Origin: Bullera alba
Taxonomy: Eukaryota; Basidiomycota; Tremellomycetes; Tremellales; Bulleraceae
Direction of reading: 5' to 3'
Length of the DNA: 64,000 bases
NCBI GenBank assembly: GCA_001600095.1
Contig: BCIX01000005.1
Span: forward strand, 1,308,523-1,372,522
Positions 47,557-59,700 of this stretch are shown one piece after another. Numbering within the stretch: position 1 is the first letter of the stretch; each line of letters begins with the position of its first letter. The notes below the pieces were generated by a model. That model made no database searches, was not told the DNA's origin, and was given only the letters and a program-made list of their open reading frames with translations. The translations under genes were made by a program, and so were the position numbers.

Positions 47557-49372
47557 TGTCGGTAGCAGAGTGAGAGTTGGTGCATCGGATTGAAAGAGGG
47601 ATACCAGTGGACGGAGATGAAACAGGATGAAACACGCCAATGACGTGAGGCCGGTTGCCGCAGGCGGTGGGGCCGGTGGGGCCCACGTGCGTCACCGCGG
47701 TTCTCACTCATCGACTCATCACTCGTTGCTCACTCGACGCCGACCTGTGCATGACCTTGGAGACTCTGGGTTTGGGGATCGAGTGAAGCTACTGCTCCGG
47801 GCTTTGATGTCGACTCTGCGACAGCAATATCCCAAGCCCCCTTCCCCGAAGACGCTCCCCCGTCTCTACGATGGCGAGTCCAGAGCCACTGATCGGACTC
47901 TAGTCTAGTGTAGGTACAACTACGACTTGCTTCTATTCGACAAGCCACAAGCGAACCCAACGGCCGAGCTCGCAAATTTATCGAAAAGCCCTGATCAGGA
48001 AACATAAACTCCCAGAGTATCTCGCCAAAGCATACAGTCGACAGGGATGGAAACTTGCAGATGAGCTGGATGAACGCTGGGTGGACGAGCTGGACGAGCT
48101 CGGCGAGGCACTCGAGGCGAATGACGCTTTGGAGGAGGAAGAGGTGTGTCACCCCTATATTGCATTCTCGAAAGTGGTAGGCTGATTGATCCGGGTAGTT
48201 CATCCTGAAACCCGGTCAGGGCATACGACTGTTCTAGACAAGCTGTGAGTCAACTTCCTCGTCGTGATCCAAAGACTGACTCGAACAGCCAGGTTCGATG
48301 CCTTTGAGCCAGACTACTCGGACGGCGAGTCGATAACAGGACCTTGACGCAAATCCCGAGTTCAAGAAACCAGCCGATGTGGCCATGACCGCGAGCGGAT
48401 CCGGCTCGACGACAGTGACGATGACGAAGAGAGCGAGGACTTGGACGAGGGCTACGAGTCTTTAGGTGACGCCGGTGATGTCAAAGAGGACGAGGGGACA
48501 ACCTCGCAGCTGAGTTGTGATACAGGTGAGCCCTTCTGCCGACCGGGATATCTGAAGAAATTGCTGATGGATACAGGATCCCTCGACCCATGCTTATCGC
48601 AGCAGGCAAATGCACCCCACTGGGTCACAAAGTAAGCCGAACAGCTCACTCGAACCATCCCAGGGAGCTGACATGACCACCCCAGTTCCACTTGCGAGCC
48701 TGCGTATCACTGGTCCACCTCTCGGACCATGCTCTATTGTCCGGATCATCGACAACCAAGGCCGACGGCGACCTGCGACCTCACCAACACCCGTCTCCAG
48801 GTGAGCCTCCATCTGTGCTGTTAATGATACCCGGTTGCCAGACTGATGCGAGTGCAAGAGCTCATCGAGATGTCTAGGAGTTGGCATCAATCCCCTTCAC
48901 AGAAGATGGATGCCAAAGGCGTCATGATCGCTGGGAGCGTGAAAGCAGGAGCAGAGTGCGGGTCATTCGGATTGCCCAATGCCTTCGAGGTGAGAGCGTG
49001 CTAGAGTGGTGTGGGAAAAGTCGATCTCGCTGACCTTGGCCGTATCAGAGTCGCTCTCCTCTCCAGAATCTCAAGACGAGTTGGCAGTCACCAGAGTCTT
49101 CGAGTACAAAGCCTCGCCGATCGGGGAAACACGCTCCACCCGCAACTGATGGAGAGAAGGCGTCTGTCGCCAACCGATCTTCAAGATCAAGGAGACTAGG
49201 AAAGTTGGAAACGAGAAACAGGGATGGAGGATGGGGGAGACCAGAGCACCGACGGCAGCTTAAAGCACGTTATGGCCAGGGCGGATGATGGGGTCTCGTT
49301 CAGTGACCTCGGGGAGAAGACTCACGTGGTCGAGAACAATCAGTAGGTATAGAGTGTGGAAAGATATGCATT
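47557..49372 (+). pseudogene. Acidic multi-exon coding remnants
   Basis: The plus strand has intron-like joints between short frames. One reads AKAYSRQGWKLADELDERWV and a run of acidic residues ending EEEE at about 48146. Another (48420-48525) reads DDEESEDLDEGYESLGDAGD. A third (48840-48990) reads MRVQELIEMSRSWHQ and AGAECGSFGLPNAFE before a GTGAGA donor. I could not join these in one frame without stops. The composition resembles the remnants at 36.4-39.9 kb, but no clear alignment was seen. No known domain. Confidence 0.35.
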
Positions 49373-49409
49373 CAACTATGCGAGTCAGCACACCGTACCA
49401 CGCGAGCAC

Positions 49410-50294
49410 TCACACTTTAAACTCGACTATCAAGCAATCCCAAGGGTGATGAGTGGTCGACCCGCAGGTGGTACAGACATGGGCGTCTGTGCACCCTTCC
49501 TTCGCACAGTACCCATTGTAGAGGTAACCTGAGCAGACTTTCCGCCCTCCGACCAACCACACCTCCTTATTCTCTCCCCGCAATTCCGACAGCAGATGTC
49601 CATCATCCGCCCACCTCTCGACGGCCTCGCACCGCTTGGTCTGATGCCTCAACCCTCCGCAGATCAGACAGCCCTGCTTCCTGGCCAGACTCTTGTTCTT
49701 AGTCTGTCGGCTCAACGAGTCGATCCTTGGCGATCGAGGAGGAGCCGAGGACGAGGACGAGGCGAGGGGTGGTCGAGGAGCCACGGACGAGGACGAAGCG
49801 TCTAGCGATTGCGGAGCTACCGAGGAAGAGGAAGAAGCGATCGGCCGTTGAGACCCCACCGAGAACGAGGACGAGGCGAGGGGTGGTCGAGACTCCACCG
49901 AGGACGAGGACGGAGCGAGGAGTGGTCGCGGAGCCACCGAGGACGAAGCGAGGGGTGGTCGCGGAGCCACCGAGGACGAAGCGAAGGGTGGTCGAGACCC
50001 CACCGAAGAGCGCTCGAACCCACTATCGGTGGCAGCCAAAGAAGACAAGGAGGAAACATCGCCGACAGCTCGAGAGGGTGCCGACTGTCTCGTGGAGGCT
50101 GTGGGGGGAGGCGTGTGCCGAGTGGATCCTACGGTCGAGGAGGAGGCTAGTGGCCGGGAAGAGGTTGAGGGGGAGTTGGTTGAGCCCAGAGCCACCCATC
50201 GAGGGACTTTTGGCGGAGTTCTTCTCTCATCCTGACCTTTTCGCTACACTGTCAGCTCTAGACCATGACTCGTACCCACCTTGTGGTCGGACAT
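49410..50294 (-). CDS. Short zinc-array paralogue with coding minisatellite
   Basis: Exons are 50294-50280 (MSDHK) and 50243-49410, giving 282 residues; the stop at 49410-49412 may instead be reached through one more intron with the same last residue. The C-terminal 100 residues hold the same array as the large proteins: CLICGGLRHQTKRC, CX8CX4CX3H (CSGYLYNGYC) and CTTCGSTTHHPWDC. The UDG-like domain is absent. The N-terminal half is a degenerate tandem repeat (SSSVAPRPPLASS-type units). It follows a small family gene on the same strand, like the complete pairs. It may be a truncated member or a nucleic-acid-binding adaptor. Confidence 0.7.
49725..50015 (-). repeat. Coding minisatellite, about 33-45 bp units
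   Basis: Seven or more imperfect units containing GACGAAGCGAGGGGTGGTCG-type blocks (plus strand). In the minus frame they translate to variants of SSVAPRPPLAS. Unit length stays a multiple of three, so the frame of the zinc protein is preserved. Confidence 0.7.
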
Positions 50295-50449
50295 GGTGGT
50301 GTTAATGGTGGTTTGGCTAAAAGGTCAGTCGTCAAGAAAGGTCAGTGAGTTCTCTTCCTTCCTGTGCCTTGCAGTGCCTGGTGGCAAACGGAATTCAATC
50401 AAGTAATGCAGACACTACAGTCAGCCCCGGTCCTTCCTCCTCACTCACC

Positions 50450-50903
50450 TCAGACGATGGCAGCCCTTTGCATCGCTCGGATGTGAGCAAAGTCTATCGC
50501 AGCTATGGTGGCGCGCGGATACCGCTGCACAAAAGCATCGTGGTCCGCCCACCACTAAAAGGTGTTAGGACCCGTCAATGGAGAGGACTTACCTGCAGCT
50601 CCAGCTCTACGAGCTGCTGGTATTGAGCCAGGGTGATCCACTTCAACCGGTGGTCTGGCTTTGGTGGTGTGATCCGTCCCATCACCGCCGTCCTCAGCGA
50701 GAAGATCCCATTGACAGGTGCACTCCTCGCTCTCCCTCCAAACCATGTTGGTCCATGGAAGTGCTGATACCCTAGGTAGTGGTATTCACCCATGGCCGGG
50801 TGGGCGTTTCTCGTATAGACCTGCAGATGAGCTCTAGCCCACTCTCCCGACTCACCCCTCCGTTCGCCTCGGGACCACAGGCTCCTAGCAGCTGGCTCGC
50901 CAT
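50450..50903 (-). CDS. Small WWxDxD family protein, copy C
   Basis: Exons are 50903-50856, 50820-50593 and 50554-50450, giving 126 residues. The start at 50903 (MASQLLGACG) is chosen because it joins in frame through a GTGAGT...CTGCAG intron to VYTRNAHPAMGEYHYLGYQH and gives a 16-codon first exon, as in copy A1. An ATG at 50913 instead reads through that intron. Later features are TAVMGRITPPKPDH, the helix AQYQQLVELELQ and exon 3 starting WWADHDAFVQRYPRA. It is the most divergent intact copy and precedes the short zinc paralogue. Confidence 0.7.
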
Positions 50904-51794
50904 TCTTGTGCATGCTCTACAACCCTGCTCTACAAACATCAACCTTTCCTTCGCGAACCCTTCCTTCCTCCGCCCTCGCGTCGCGCGACGAGGATAATGC
51001 CTAGGTGGACACTGATAGTGGAGGCCATAAGTGGAGGGCTCATTTCTGAAACGCGGTAATGTTCTGGATCTCGGCGACTTTTGGCTGGAATCAGATCCAA
51101 TCTCTTTCGTCGCGGCGCGCGTCTCTTTTTCATAGCCGGGTGGCCAAAAGAGGGTAATGCATGCTTGCTAGAGTCTGCTAGAGTACTAGTGTTGTAGTGG
51201 CCTCCTGCATGCATAGGGGGTGGCAAAAAGTGGAGGCGGTTCCTTGACCCAACCTCGACCGTACATACATACCAGCTACCATACCTCACCATACCTTGAC
51301 CCCACCTTGACCATACCTCGACCAAATGTTGGCCATACCTTGACCGACTTTGACCAAGCCAGCTACCATACCTTGACCCTGTGCCAGCCACCATATCAGA
51401 CCATTCACCATACCATGCCTTGCCCTGCCTCATGTAACCAGCCTAAACTTGGCCTAAACCCTCCTTGACCAGTCTTGAAGCTTGAGTAGCCTTGAGCGAC
51501 CCCCCAGAAGATGTACCGCCGGCTACCGCCCGCGACCCTCAGCGACCTGGATGATGTACCGCCGGTCTCCGCCGGTCTCACGTCTCACTGCAACACTTTT
51601 CGCCATAGATAGGGCAACCATTGTTGGTATTCACCAGCTACAACCTTCCGGGATCCGGAGGACTGACCGGACGGAATGCGGCGGACTGGTCGGATGGAGG
51701 GAATCCATATTGTCTTCGGACTCTCTTCTCCCTTCTTTTCCCCTCGAACGGCTATCAATCTCCCACTTCACCCTTTCCAACAAGCTCAGACAAC
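50904..51794. repeat. Repeat-rich gap: shared motif, CCTTGACC and CCGCCGG repeats
   Basis: GGGTGGCAAAAAGTGGAGGCG near 51219 duplicates the motif near 43119. From 51240 to 51475 runs a degenerate array of ACCATACC and CCTTGACC units. GATGTACCGCCGG occurs twice at 51509 and 51553. An imperfect TGCATGC inverted repeat spans 51157-51212. No gene seen; the last 60 bases are probably the leader of the oxygenase gene. Confidence 0.6.
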
Positions 51795-53297
51795 ATGACT
51801 ATCGATCTAAGGCCAGTTGAGACCTCGGGAAAGTACTCTGATACGCCAGAGACGACGGCCAGTGGTGAGACCGTCAGTCGATTCGAGAGCTAACGACAGT
51901 CGAATGGGCCGAGCTAGTCAATCTCAAGCTGAGCACGTTCGATCAGCCTGGCGGCAAGCAAGCTCTGGCGGATCAACTCAAGTATGCGGTGCACAACGTA
52001 GGGTAAGTCGGACGATTGGCAAAGCTGACGGCGAGCTTCTTTTACGTTTCAGACTTTGGCGTGTCGCAGGAGGAAGTCGACCAGCAATTTGAGATTGGGC
52101 AAGAATTCTTCCAGTCTCCCTTGGGTAAGTACTCCTCTTGACTGAGCTGACTCGTTAGATGAAAAGCTCAAGTATGCTGCCGATCACACCAACCATTCGT
52201 ACAACGGCTACAACGGACCGGCGGTGTTCGAGTGAGTCGTTCAGCTGAGATAGACGCTGATGACAGGGGAGGAGCGCAGAGGGACAACCCCAAGCACAAC
52301 ATCGAGTCGTGTGAGTCCACTTGTCGACTTGGCTGACCGCAGACAACATACCCAAGTTCACACCCGACTTTCCCGGTAAAGAGACACACCCAGCGTTGAT
52401 CCAACAGAACTGGAATACCATCGAGGACTTTGCCAAGAGGATACATGACAATGTCATCCAGAGACTGATGGTCATCTTTGCCATTGTTTTGGAACTGGAG
52501 GATGAGCAGTACTTTGCTAGACAGCATGCGTATGAGCCGAAGGGAGAGAGCCGTGAGTGATCGATCGGAGCTGTTCTGACGGCAGATATGCGATACATGC
52601 TGTACAGGCCGAGGAGTGACGAGGTGAACGAAGTGTCCAAGGGCCTATATTCCAGTGAGTCCAGCTATCGGTATAGCTATGCGGAGCGATTGTTGAGGGT
52701 TTCAGCCGGGCATACGGATTTGGGCTCGGTCACGTTGCTCTTTCGCCAGCCTGTCGCGGGACTGCAAATCCTGAGCAAAGATGGGGTCTATCGATGGGTG
52801 AAAGCTGTTCCCGGCACGGTAAGTGGTACTCCAGAGGCTGAGCTGACATAAGATCACGGTCAACATTGTGGGTATAACGTAGCGGGCGGAACTGACGTTA
52901 GGCCGATACCCTCTCCCTGATCTCGGGACACTACTTCAAATCCTCGATCCATCGAGTAAGCGTTCCTCCTGTCGATCAGAAACACCTCGATCGACATGGC
53001 CTCTTGTTCTTTATCCGACCCAACAACGATGTGCCTGTCGAGGTCGTCAAGGGGAGCCCTTTGCTCGAGCGTAATGGGGTGTATGATGGATTGCAGGAGA
53101 GACAGCCTCCTCTCACAGTCGGTGGTGAGTCTGAGACTTTTGACCTCGGCTGATGCGAAGAATGGGTGATCGCGCGTCAGAAACATATCTTCAAGGAAGG
53201 ATACAAGCTCGTGACTAGTGGTGAGGGTAAGCCAGGAGCTGAGAGGAGCGAGCTTGAGACCGAGATTGCTGGGGTCAAGGTGAGGTACTGGGAGTGA
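51795..53297 (+). CDS. 2-oxoglutarate/Fe(II)-dependent dioxygenase (isopenicillin N synthase-like)
   Basis: Eleven exons: 51795-51864, 51900-52002, 52036-52124, 52159-52231, 52267-52310, 52343-52552, 52586-52654, 52706-52818, 52853-52867, 52902-53124 and 53161-53297, giving 381 residues. The ninth exon is 15 nt. The N-terminal DIOX_N part reads HNVGFFYVSDFGVS and EVDQQFEIGQEFF. The double-stranded beta-helix has the Fe ligands GHTD (His, Asp) before LGSVTLLFRQPVAGLQ, and the second His in SSIHRV, where Arg is near the 2-oxoglutarate site. Such fungal enzymes oxidise small molecules using O2 and 2-oxoglutarate; the substrate cannot be told. The gene appears intact within the accessory region. 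Confidence 0.88.
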
Positions 53298-54486
53298 GCA
53301 TTGTCCGACACTATACACTTGGCTACGTTACAAGCTGGTGGAATGGTGAGCCGATGATTAGTTGAATGCATCTAAGTACACACCTCGTCAGCTCGACTCC
53401 AGACCAGATCGAACGTACTCACGACCCAAGCAAACGACGATCGAACAACCCAAGAACCGGTTGTTCTTTGTTTCAGGCGAAACTCGTTACATCTCACTCG
53501 GTGACTCGGTCGAATCGCTGTGGTAGTTTAGGTTCCGTGTCCAACCTTGTACCACGCAGGCGTACAGGCCTCGCTCGTCCTGTTGTCTATCCTCACCACC
53601 CACAGCGAAGCTGTAGCAGGTGCTGAGGATCAACGCTCCTGACATGAAGTGCAGATCAACAGCAGGGTCGATGAGGGCAGCAACGACCAGGAAGAAGGCA
53701 TCGCCTCCTGTCCACGCGTGAGAAACCGACGAACCGTTTCATTTTGCCCGGATCGACTTTGTCCTCGCTGTGGAAGCCATGGAGTGAGGATGGCCGTGGT
53801 ATGTGACGGCTCATTGCCACAGCATCGAGGCGGAGACTTATTGCTAGTCGGGGATGTTATCGCTCCATGTATGTTAATGCCTTTCTCAGATACGGCTTTG
53901 TGCTGATACTGTGAGTAGGAAATCGAACCGTCACATTGGGAGATGAGGTAGCTCGGGGTGGGTCATTTGATTCTGATTAGCATGCTGGACTGACGTTTGC
54001 GGCAGCATGAAGTGATCCGACCTCGTTAGCCGGCAAAATCACCTATTGCTGTACTAGTGGAGCACTGGATGACGCATTCTGGCGGATAGTGGTCATTACC
54101 TTGGTCGACCAATGGAGACTCCGAGATCTTATTCAGTACATCACTATGGGCCATTGGATCACTAGGGCATCGCTATGAACTATGGATCGATCACGGCACA
54201 CACTCCCAGCGTGTCTCCGCTGCTGGAGTCAACTTGGCCCATTTGGACAAGTGGTCTGTGCGCTAACTGTGAGTGAGGCCGGGCCAACGCACAGACCGTC
54301 CTTCCTCGACGCACAGACCTCTTGCACTGTCTTTGGCCACCTCGTTGCTATATTCAGGGGGAACTTCTTCGCCGTTCTTCTCTTGAAGTTGTACAACCAC
54401 CTCCGACATACCACCCATATCGCTTTCACACATCCCACCCTCCACATCCTACCTTCTCCCTTCACCACCTCCGAGCACATCAGAAG
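53298..54486. other. Intergenic, no supported gene
   Basis: Short frames only (for example 53366-53626 and 53649-53906 on the plus strand) without motif or consistent splice chain. Intron-like CTGAC...AG signals near 53990 suggest decay of former genes. Confidence 0.35.
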
Positions 54487-55648
54487 ATGAGGGGCGATCT
54501 CAACTCCAACGTTTCCAATGTTTGGGTCTGTGACGACCGTAGCTTTCCCATGTAAGCTGGATGCTGACAATGCCGAACTTAGATCGGTCTGTACGTGAGG
54601 ATCCCTGACGGTTACCTCGCCCGAGATCCGTTGGGTAAGTCATCGCATCTATAGCCTCGCCGATCGAGTTGTCACTGATACCATTGGCAGACGAAGAACA
54701 GGCAACCTCGCCCACTGATTGTCGAGTCCACGACCTCGTTGCTGGGTTTGACAGACCGGTCGATTTACTTCAAACCTGCTATATTGAGGAGCCCAGTGAT
54801 CCCGTCGGAGTAAGTGCTACATCCAAGATATCTCCATGGCCAGTCGAGCTGACCTCTTCGAGGACATCGAAATCATCTTCGAGAGGATCAAATCCCTCGA
54901 AGATGAGAAGATGGCGGCAATGTTCGTTACGGTGTACTTGGACGGTATGCCACACCACGGCTTCGTGGTCCACTCTGGTTGGCACGGGAGTCATTCACTT
55001 CGGTTCAGACAGCCAGTAAGTCTGAGTCGATGCTCCACGGTCAGCTTACATCGCTGACTTGGCTTAGTACTCGGCCGAGCGTCAGGCCGCCCTTCTATGT
55101 GTGGCCGAGATCCTCGTCACAGTAGAACTGGGAAAAGTTGGTGTTGGTAGACGAGAAACCCAACCGGGTCAATTGGCTCAGGCCACTTGCTTTGAGACCG
55201 GCTCAAGTCGTGTCGGGCAGCGTGATAGCCAGGGAGAGACAGAGAGTAGGTACCTCGTCCGACCATTCCGATCGGTCATTCTCGGCTGACCCTTGATTCA
55301 GGTCTTGAAGGATCGCACAAATCAGTGCGAGACACCTCCGAAAAGTGCAACCGACGGGCCTACGGTCAAGGTGTCCAAGCCTGCGGTCATCAATGAGGTC
55401 AAGAAGTTTGAGGCTTTTCGATCCCAAGAGATCGACTATGGATTCTACTTCAAGGTGTGTCTCCTTTGGGCTAAGAGGTCTCACGAGAGAAACACTGCTG
55501 AAGCCGCTTGACAGTATCGAAATAAGAAGGATTCGGTCGCGCGGGGAGTCAAATATAATTGTGAGTCGAACGCAGCAACTCGATCGATCACTAAAGTCCT
55601 CCTTCCATCTTCGCAGCCTTGAAGAGAGATTGGCGACACATGGCCTAG
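54487..55648 (+). CDS. Possible multi-exon hypothetical gene
   Basis: Internal exons 54583-54634, 54691-54809, 54863-55015 and 55068-55245 join in one frame. They give IGLYVRIPDGYLARDPL, DFLQTCYI-like and PHHGFVVHSGWHGSH segments, with good donors and CTGAC branch sites. Two later exons (to 55455, and 55518-55562 with 55614-55648) read FEAFRSQEIDYGFYFK, KKDSVARGVKYN and SLKRDWRHMA before a stop. The first exon (ATG 54487) and the joint near 55245-55302 do not connect cleanly, so either my splicing is wrong or the gene is frameshifted. No domain recognised. Confidence 0.4.
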
Positions 55649-56734
55649 ATGCTAGAGAAGATGTAGCACCTCGGTTGCAAGCTGAAGGTCAGTGACACGT
55701 GTGACCCTGAGGACTTGATCCATGCTAACAAAGATGACTCCTAGCCAGGAATACTCACAGGCCAGGAGGCTCGATATCTCAGCTTCGGTCAAGAATGCCA
55801 TGTTAATGAGGCACGGCGTGTATTTTGAAGGGTTTTGAGCGGAATGTACCGGAACTTGGTATTTTGGTTCTTGATCGCAAGTCTACAACGTAGGTTGGGT
55901 TAGTCTATGCATAGACTGGACGAGCACTGGAGTAGAGCTACTTCAGCACTTCCCTAGTCACCACTCCTCTAGACAGTACAAAGTACAGACCCATCGAGCA
56001 GCCAAGCGAGCCTACCCCCCTCCCACTTCCGAAGCCCGGGACGCGTCGACTACCCCCTCCATCTACTCACTGCTGCGACTGACTACGAGTACCATTCGCT
56101 CGCTACTGCCAATTCCAGTGACGCTCTCAAACACCCCATGGCAAGCACTCCCATCTGGACGACCGGAATCTCGGATACATGAGCTCTTGTGAAACCAGGT
56201 GTTCGAAGTCGGGACTCGGCTGTGGCGTCGGTTATGGCCGAACTCCGGAGATTAGATCCCTGGCCATGCGAGTGGCGAGCTCTGCGTGGTGGATTGACGA
56301 CTGGTATGGGCGAAATCATAATCCCCACTGAGCATCGTATCCCCATCAGGTACCACCCGGTCAGGCCCTATGCACTACGAGTATACTCCTGCGAGATCAC
56401 TTCATGGCGCTGAGCATGGCATCTAGTGCCATCTACACCCAACCCTACCCAACCCCCACCAACGAGCAAGGCTGATTACGTACACAATTCCGAGATTAGA
56501 CTGATCGGCTCTGCGCGGCTTTATTTTCAACTGGATTTGATTCCGCTGCCCCCCACTGTATTGTCGCTTCCCCAGTGTGAGCGAGAGCTTGGTCCATCAA
56601 GTCGAGTTGAGCTTGGGTGTTGAGAGCAGCTATCATCCGGTCTGAACACCTCATAGATTCACCTTGTAACACCGCTACCGCCTCGAACCCTGCTACGACT
56701 CCAAATCTCGACCCAACTAGATCCCACCGCCAAG
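55649..56734. promoter_or_regulatory. FAS2 upstream region
   Basis: No supported coding exon. The last several hundred bases, rich in C and T (around 55960-56060 and 56430-56470), probably include the FAS2 promoter and 5' leader. No shared element with the FAS1 upstream region was recognised by eye. Confidence 0.4.
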
Positions 56735-59700
56735 ATGGCGACCGGTATGAGCGAGGAGAGTGTGACCCGACGTGAGATCACGTCGAGGTGTATCGCTATT
56801 GTGAGTGACATTCTGTGTGCAGTACAGCCACCATAGTGTTCGCATTGAGAAGGAATGCTGATATCGCCTGACAGATGAACAGGGCCGACCCCGTCCTCCT
56901 AGAGTGGGTCGATCTGACGAGTTGCCCGAAGCCTCGCTCACTCCCTTTAGCTACATGAAATACCACATTGACAATGTCGACGTCTCCAAGGGCCCAACCT
57001 ATGAAAAGGCCAAGAAGTTTGGTCAGATGCTCCTGGACAACTGTAGGTCATAGCTTCAAGCGAAGAGACATGTCCTAACTGGACGATTAGGCAAAGAGGT
57101 GGTCGACTCTGCCCCCGTCTACCGAGACGTCGCCCTGCCCACCGCACCCACCACCGAGATCACCGCCAAGGGCGACATCGTCTACACCGAGACCTCGAGA
57201 CAAAACGTCCGAAAGCTCGAGAGCTACGTCAAAGGTGAGCACCAGTCAAGGCATAGCTGACTCTAGAAATGGCATCTGGCGGTGAAGTCGAGCCCACGGT
57301 CAACCTCGACAAGGTCCAGTCCGACATTGACAAGCTCTGGGAGTTGGTCAACTCGCAGCCTTCCATCACCCCGGCTCAAAAAGCCGCCATCAAGTCGATG
57401 TACGGCGAGGTGATCAAGTCTCTCGGCCACTCCGACAGCCCCGTCGTCTTCGAAGACGCCGGCTTGTCACGAACCCGAGGACCCAAGAAGAGGAGAAGCT
57501 CGTCTCAATTCCTCCGACCCAACGTCGAAGACAGGACCGAGGTCGAGGAGGCGCACCTCCCCTTCCTCCACCTGAAGCGAAAGACTGGCACGAGCTGGGC
57601 TTACAGTCAAAAGCTCACCAACATCTGTGAGTACACGCTTGCAACGTTGCTGACTTTAGACTTCGACGTCCTGACCGAGATTGCAACGTCCGGCGTGACA
57701 TTCGCCAAAAAGGCGGCCCTGCTCACCGGTGTCGGCAAAGGGTCCATCGGGGTGGAAATCCTCAAGGGCCTCCTGTCCGGAGGATGCACCTGTGTCGTCA
57801 CCACCTCGCGATACAGCCGCGCCGCCGTCGACTATTACAAGAACATTTTCCACGAGCTCGGCTCCAAGGGATCCAAACTGATCGTCGTGCCGTTCAACGG
57901 AGGTGAGTCCAACGTATGAATCGCGCTTACTTCAGCCTCACGCCAAGACGTCGAGGCCCTGGTAGACTACGTCTACTCGACCCTCCAGATCGACCTCGAC
58001 TACATCATCCCGTTCGCCGCCCTGCCCGAAAATGGCCGTGAGATTGACAACATTGACGACAAGTCCGAGCTCGCCCACCGTCTCATGTTGACCAACCTCC
58101 TCCGACTCCTCGGTGCGGTCAAATCCAAAAAGGCCGCTCGAAAATTCGTCACCCGACCCACCCAAGTCGTCCTCCCCCTTTCCCCCAACCACGGCATCTT
58201 TGGCAACGACGGTCTCTACGCCGAGTCGAAAATCTCCCTCGAGACCTTGTTCAACCGATGGTCTGCGGAATCCTGGGGCGAGTACCTCTGTATCGCCGGA
58301 GCCGTCATCGGCTGGACCCGAGGCACGGGTCTCATGAGCGCGACCAATTTCGTGGCCGAGGGTCTCGAAAAGCTCGGTGTGAGAACCTTTTCCGCCAAGG
58401 AAATGGCCTTCAACATTCTCGGTCTCATGCACCCACTCCTCTTTGACATTACCCAGATCGAGCCCATCTGGGCGGATCTCAACGGTGGGATGGACCGAAT
58501 CGCCGGTCTGGCCGAGGTCATGACCAGCATCCGACTCGACATCAACCGCGTCGCCGACGTCCGCAAGGCCATCACCCTGGACAGCAATGCCGACTTTAAA
58601 GTCACCAACGGCGACGCTGCCGAGCGACTGCACCAAAAAGTCGCCATTGCCCCGAGGGCCAACTTCAAATACTCGTTCCCCACGATCGATTCCTCCGACG
58701 TTCTCGACGAGCTCAAACATTTGCAGGGCCTCGTCGACCTCGACAAGGTCATCGTCTGCACCGGCTTTGCCGAGCTCGGCCCCTGGGGTAGCTCCCGAAC
58801 CCGATGGGAGATGGAGGCTTGGGGAGAGCTCTCGATCGAGGGATGCATCGAGCTCGCCTGGATGATGGGCTATATCAAGCACTTTGATGGCAAGCTCAAG
58901 AACGGGTCATCCTACGTCGGCTGGGTGGATGCAAAGTCGGGCGACGCCGTCGACGACAAGGACGTGAGGTCCAAGTATGAAAAGGAGATCATCGCCAATG
59001 CCGGTATCAGACTGATCAGTGAGTACCAACATTAATCAGCGCTGACTCCAGACCCCGACCTGTTCAACGGCTACGACCCAAAGAAAAAAATCTTCTACCA
59101 AGAGATCGAGCTCAACCACGACCTCGAAGCGCTCGAAATCTCTGCCGAGGACGCCGCCCGATTCAAGCGAGAACAAGGGGACAAGGTCGACGTCTGGGCC
59201 CAAGCCTCTGGCGAGTGGTTTGCCAAGTTTAAAAAGGGCGCTCGAGTCATGGTCCCAAAGTCGATCAAATTCGACCGAGTTGTCGCTGGCCAAATCCCCA
59301 CTGGCTGGGACGCCAAGCGATTCGGTATCCCCGAGGATATCATCGCTCAAACCGACCGAACCGCGCTCTGGGCCTTGGTCTGCACGATGGAAGCGTTGAT
59401 CAGTTCCGGTATCACCGACCCGTACGAGCTGTACAAGCATATCCACCCCTCGGAGCTCGGAACCTCGCTCGGATCGGGTATGGGCGGTATGCAGTCCCTC
59501 GGCGCAATGTTCAAGGATAGACGAGAGGAGAAGGATGTGCAGAAGGATATTCTCCAGGAGACGTAGGTCACTCGCGTTATTTCGCTAACCTTAGATTCAT
59601 CAACACGGTCGCCGGTTGGGTCAACCTCCTGCTCATGTCCGCCAGCGGACCCGTCAAGATCCCCGTCGGTGCCTGGTGAGTTATCCTCAAGTGCTTTAGC

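Noticed and set aside
28583..50294. Zinc-array genes as Gag proteins of an active retroelement
   Set aside because: The CCHC knuckles suit Gag, but introns are conserved between copies, no polymerase follows, and a separate conserved C-terminal domain is present.
53366..53626. 86-codon plus-strand frame as a gene
   Set aside because: No start context, splice partner, domain or conservation visible; composition looks non-coding.
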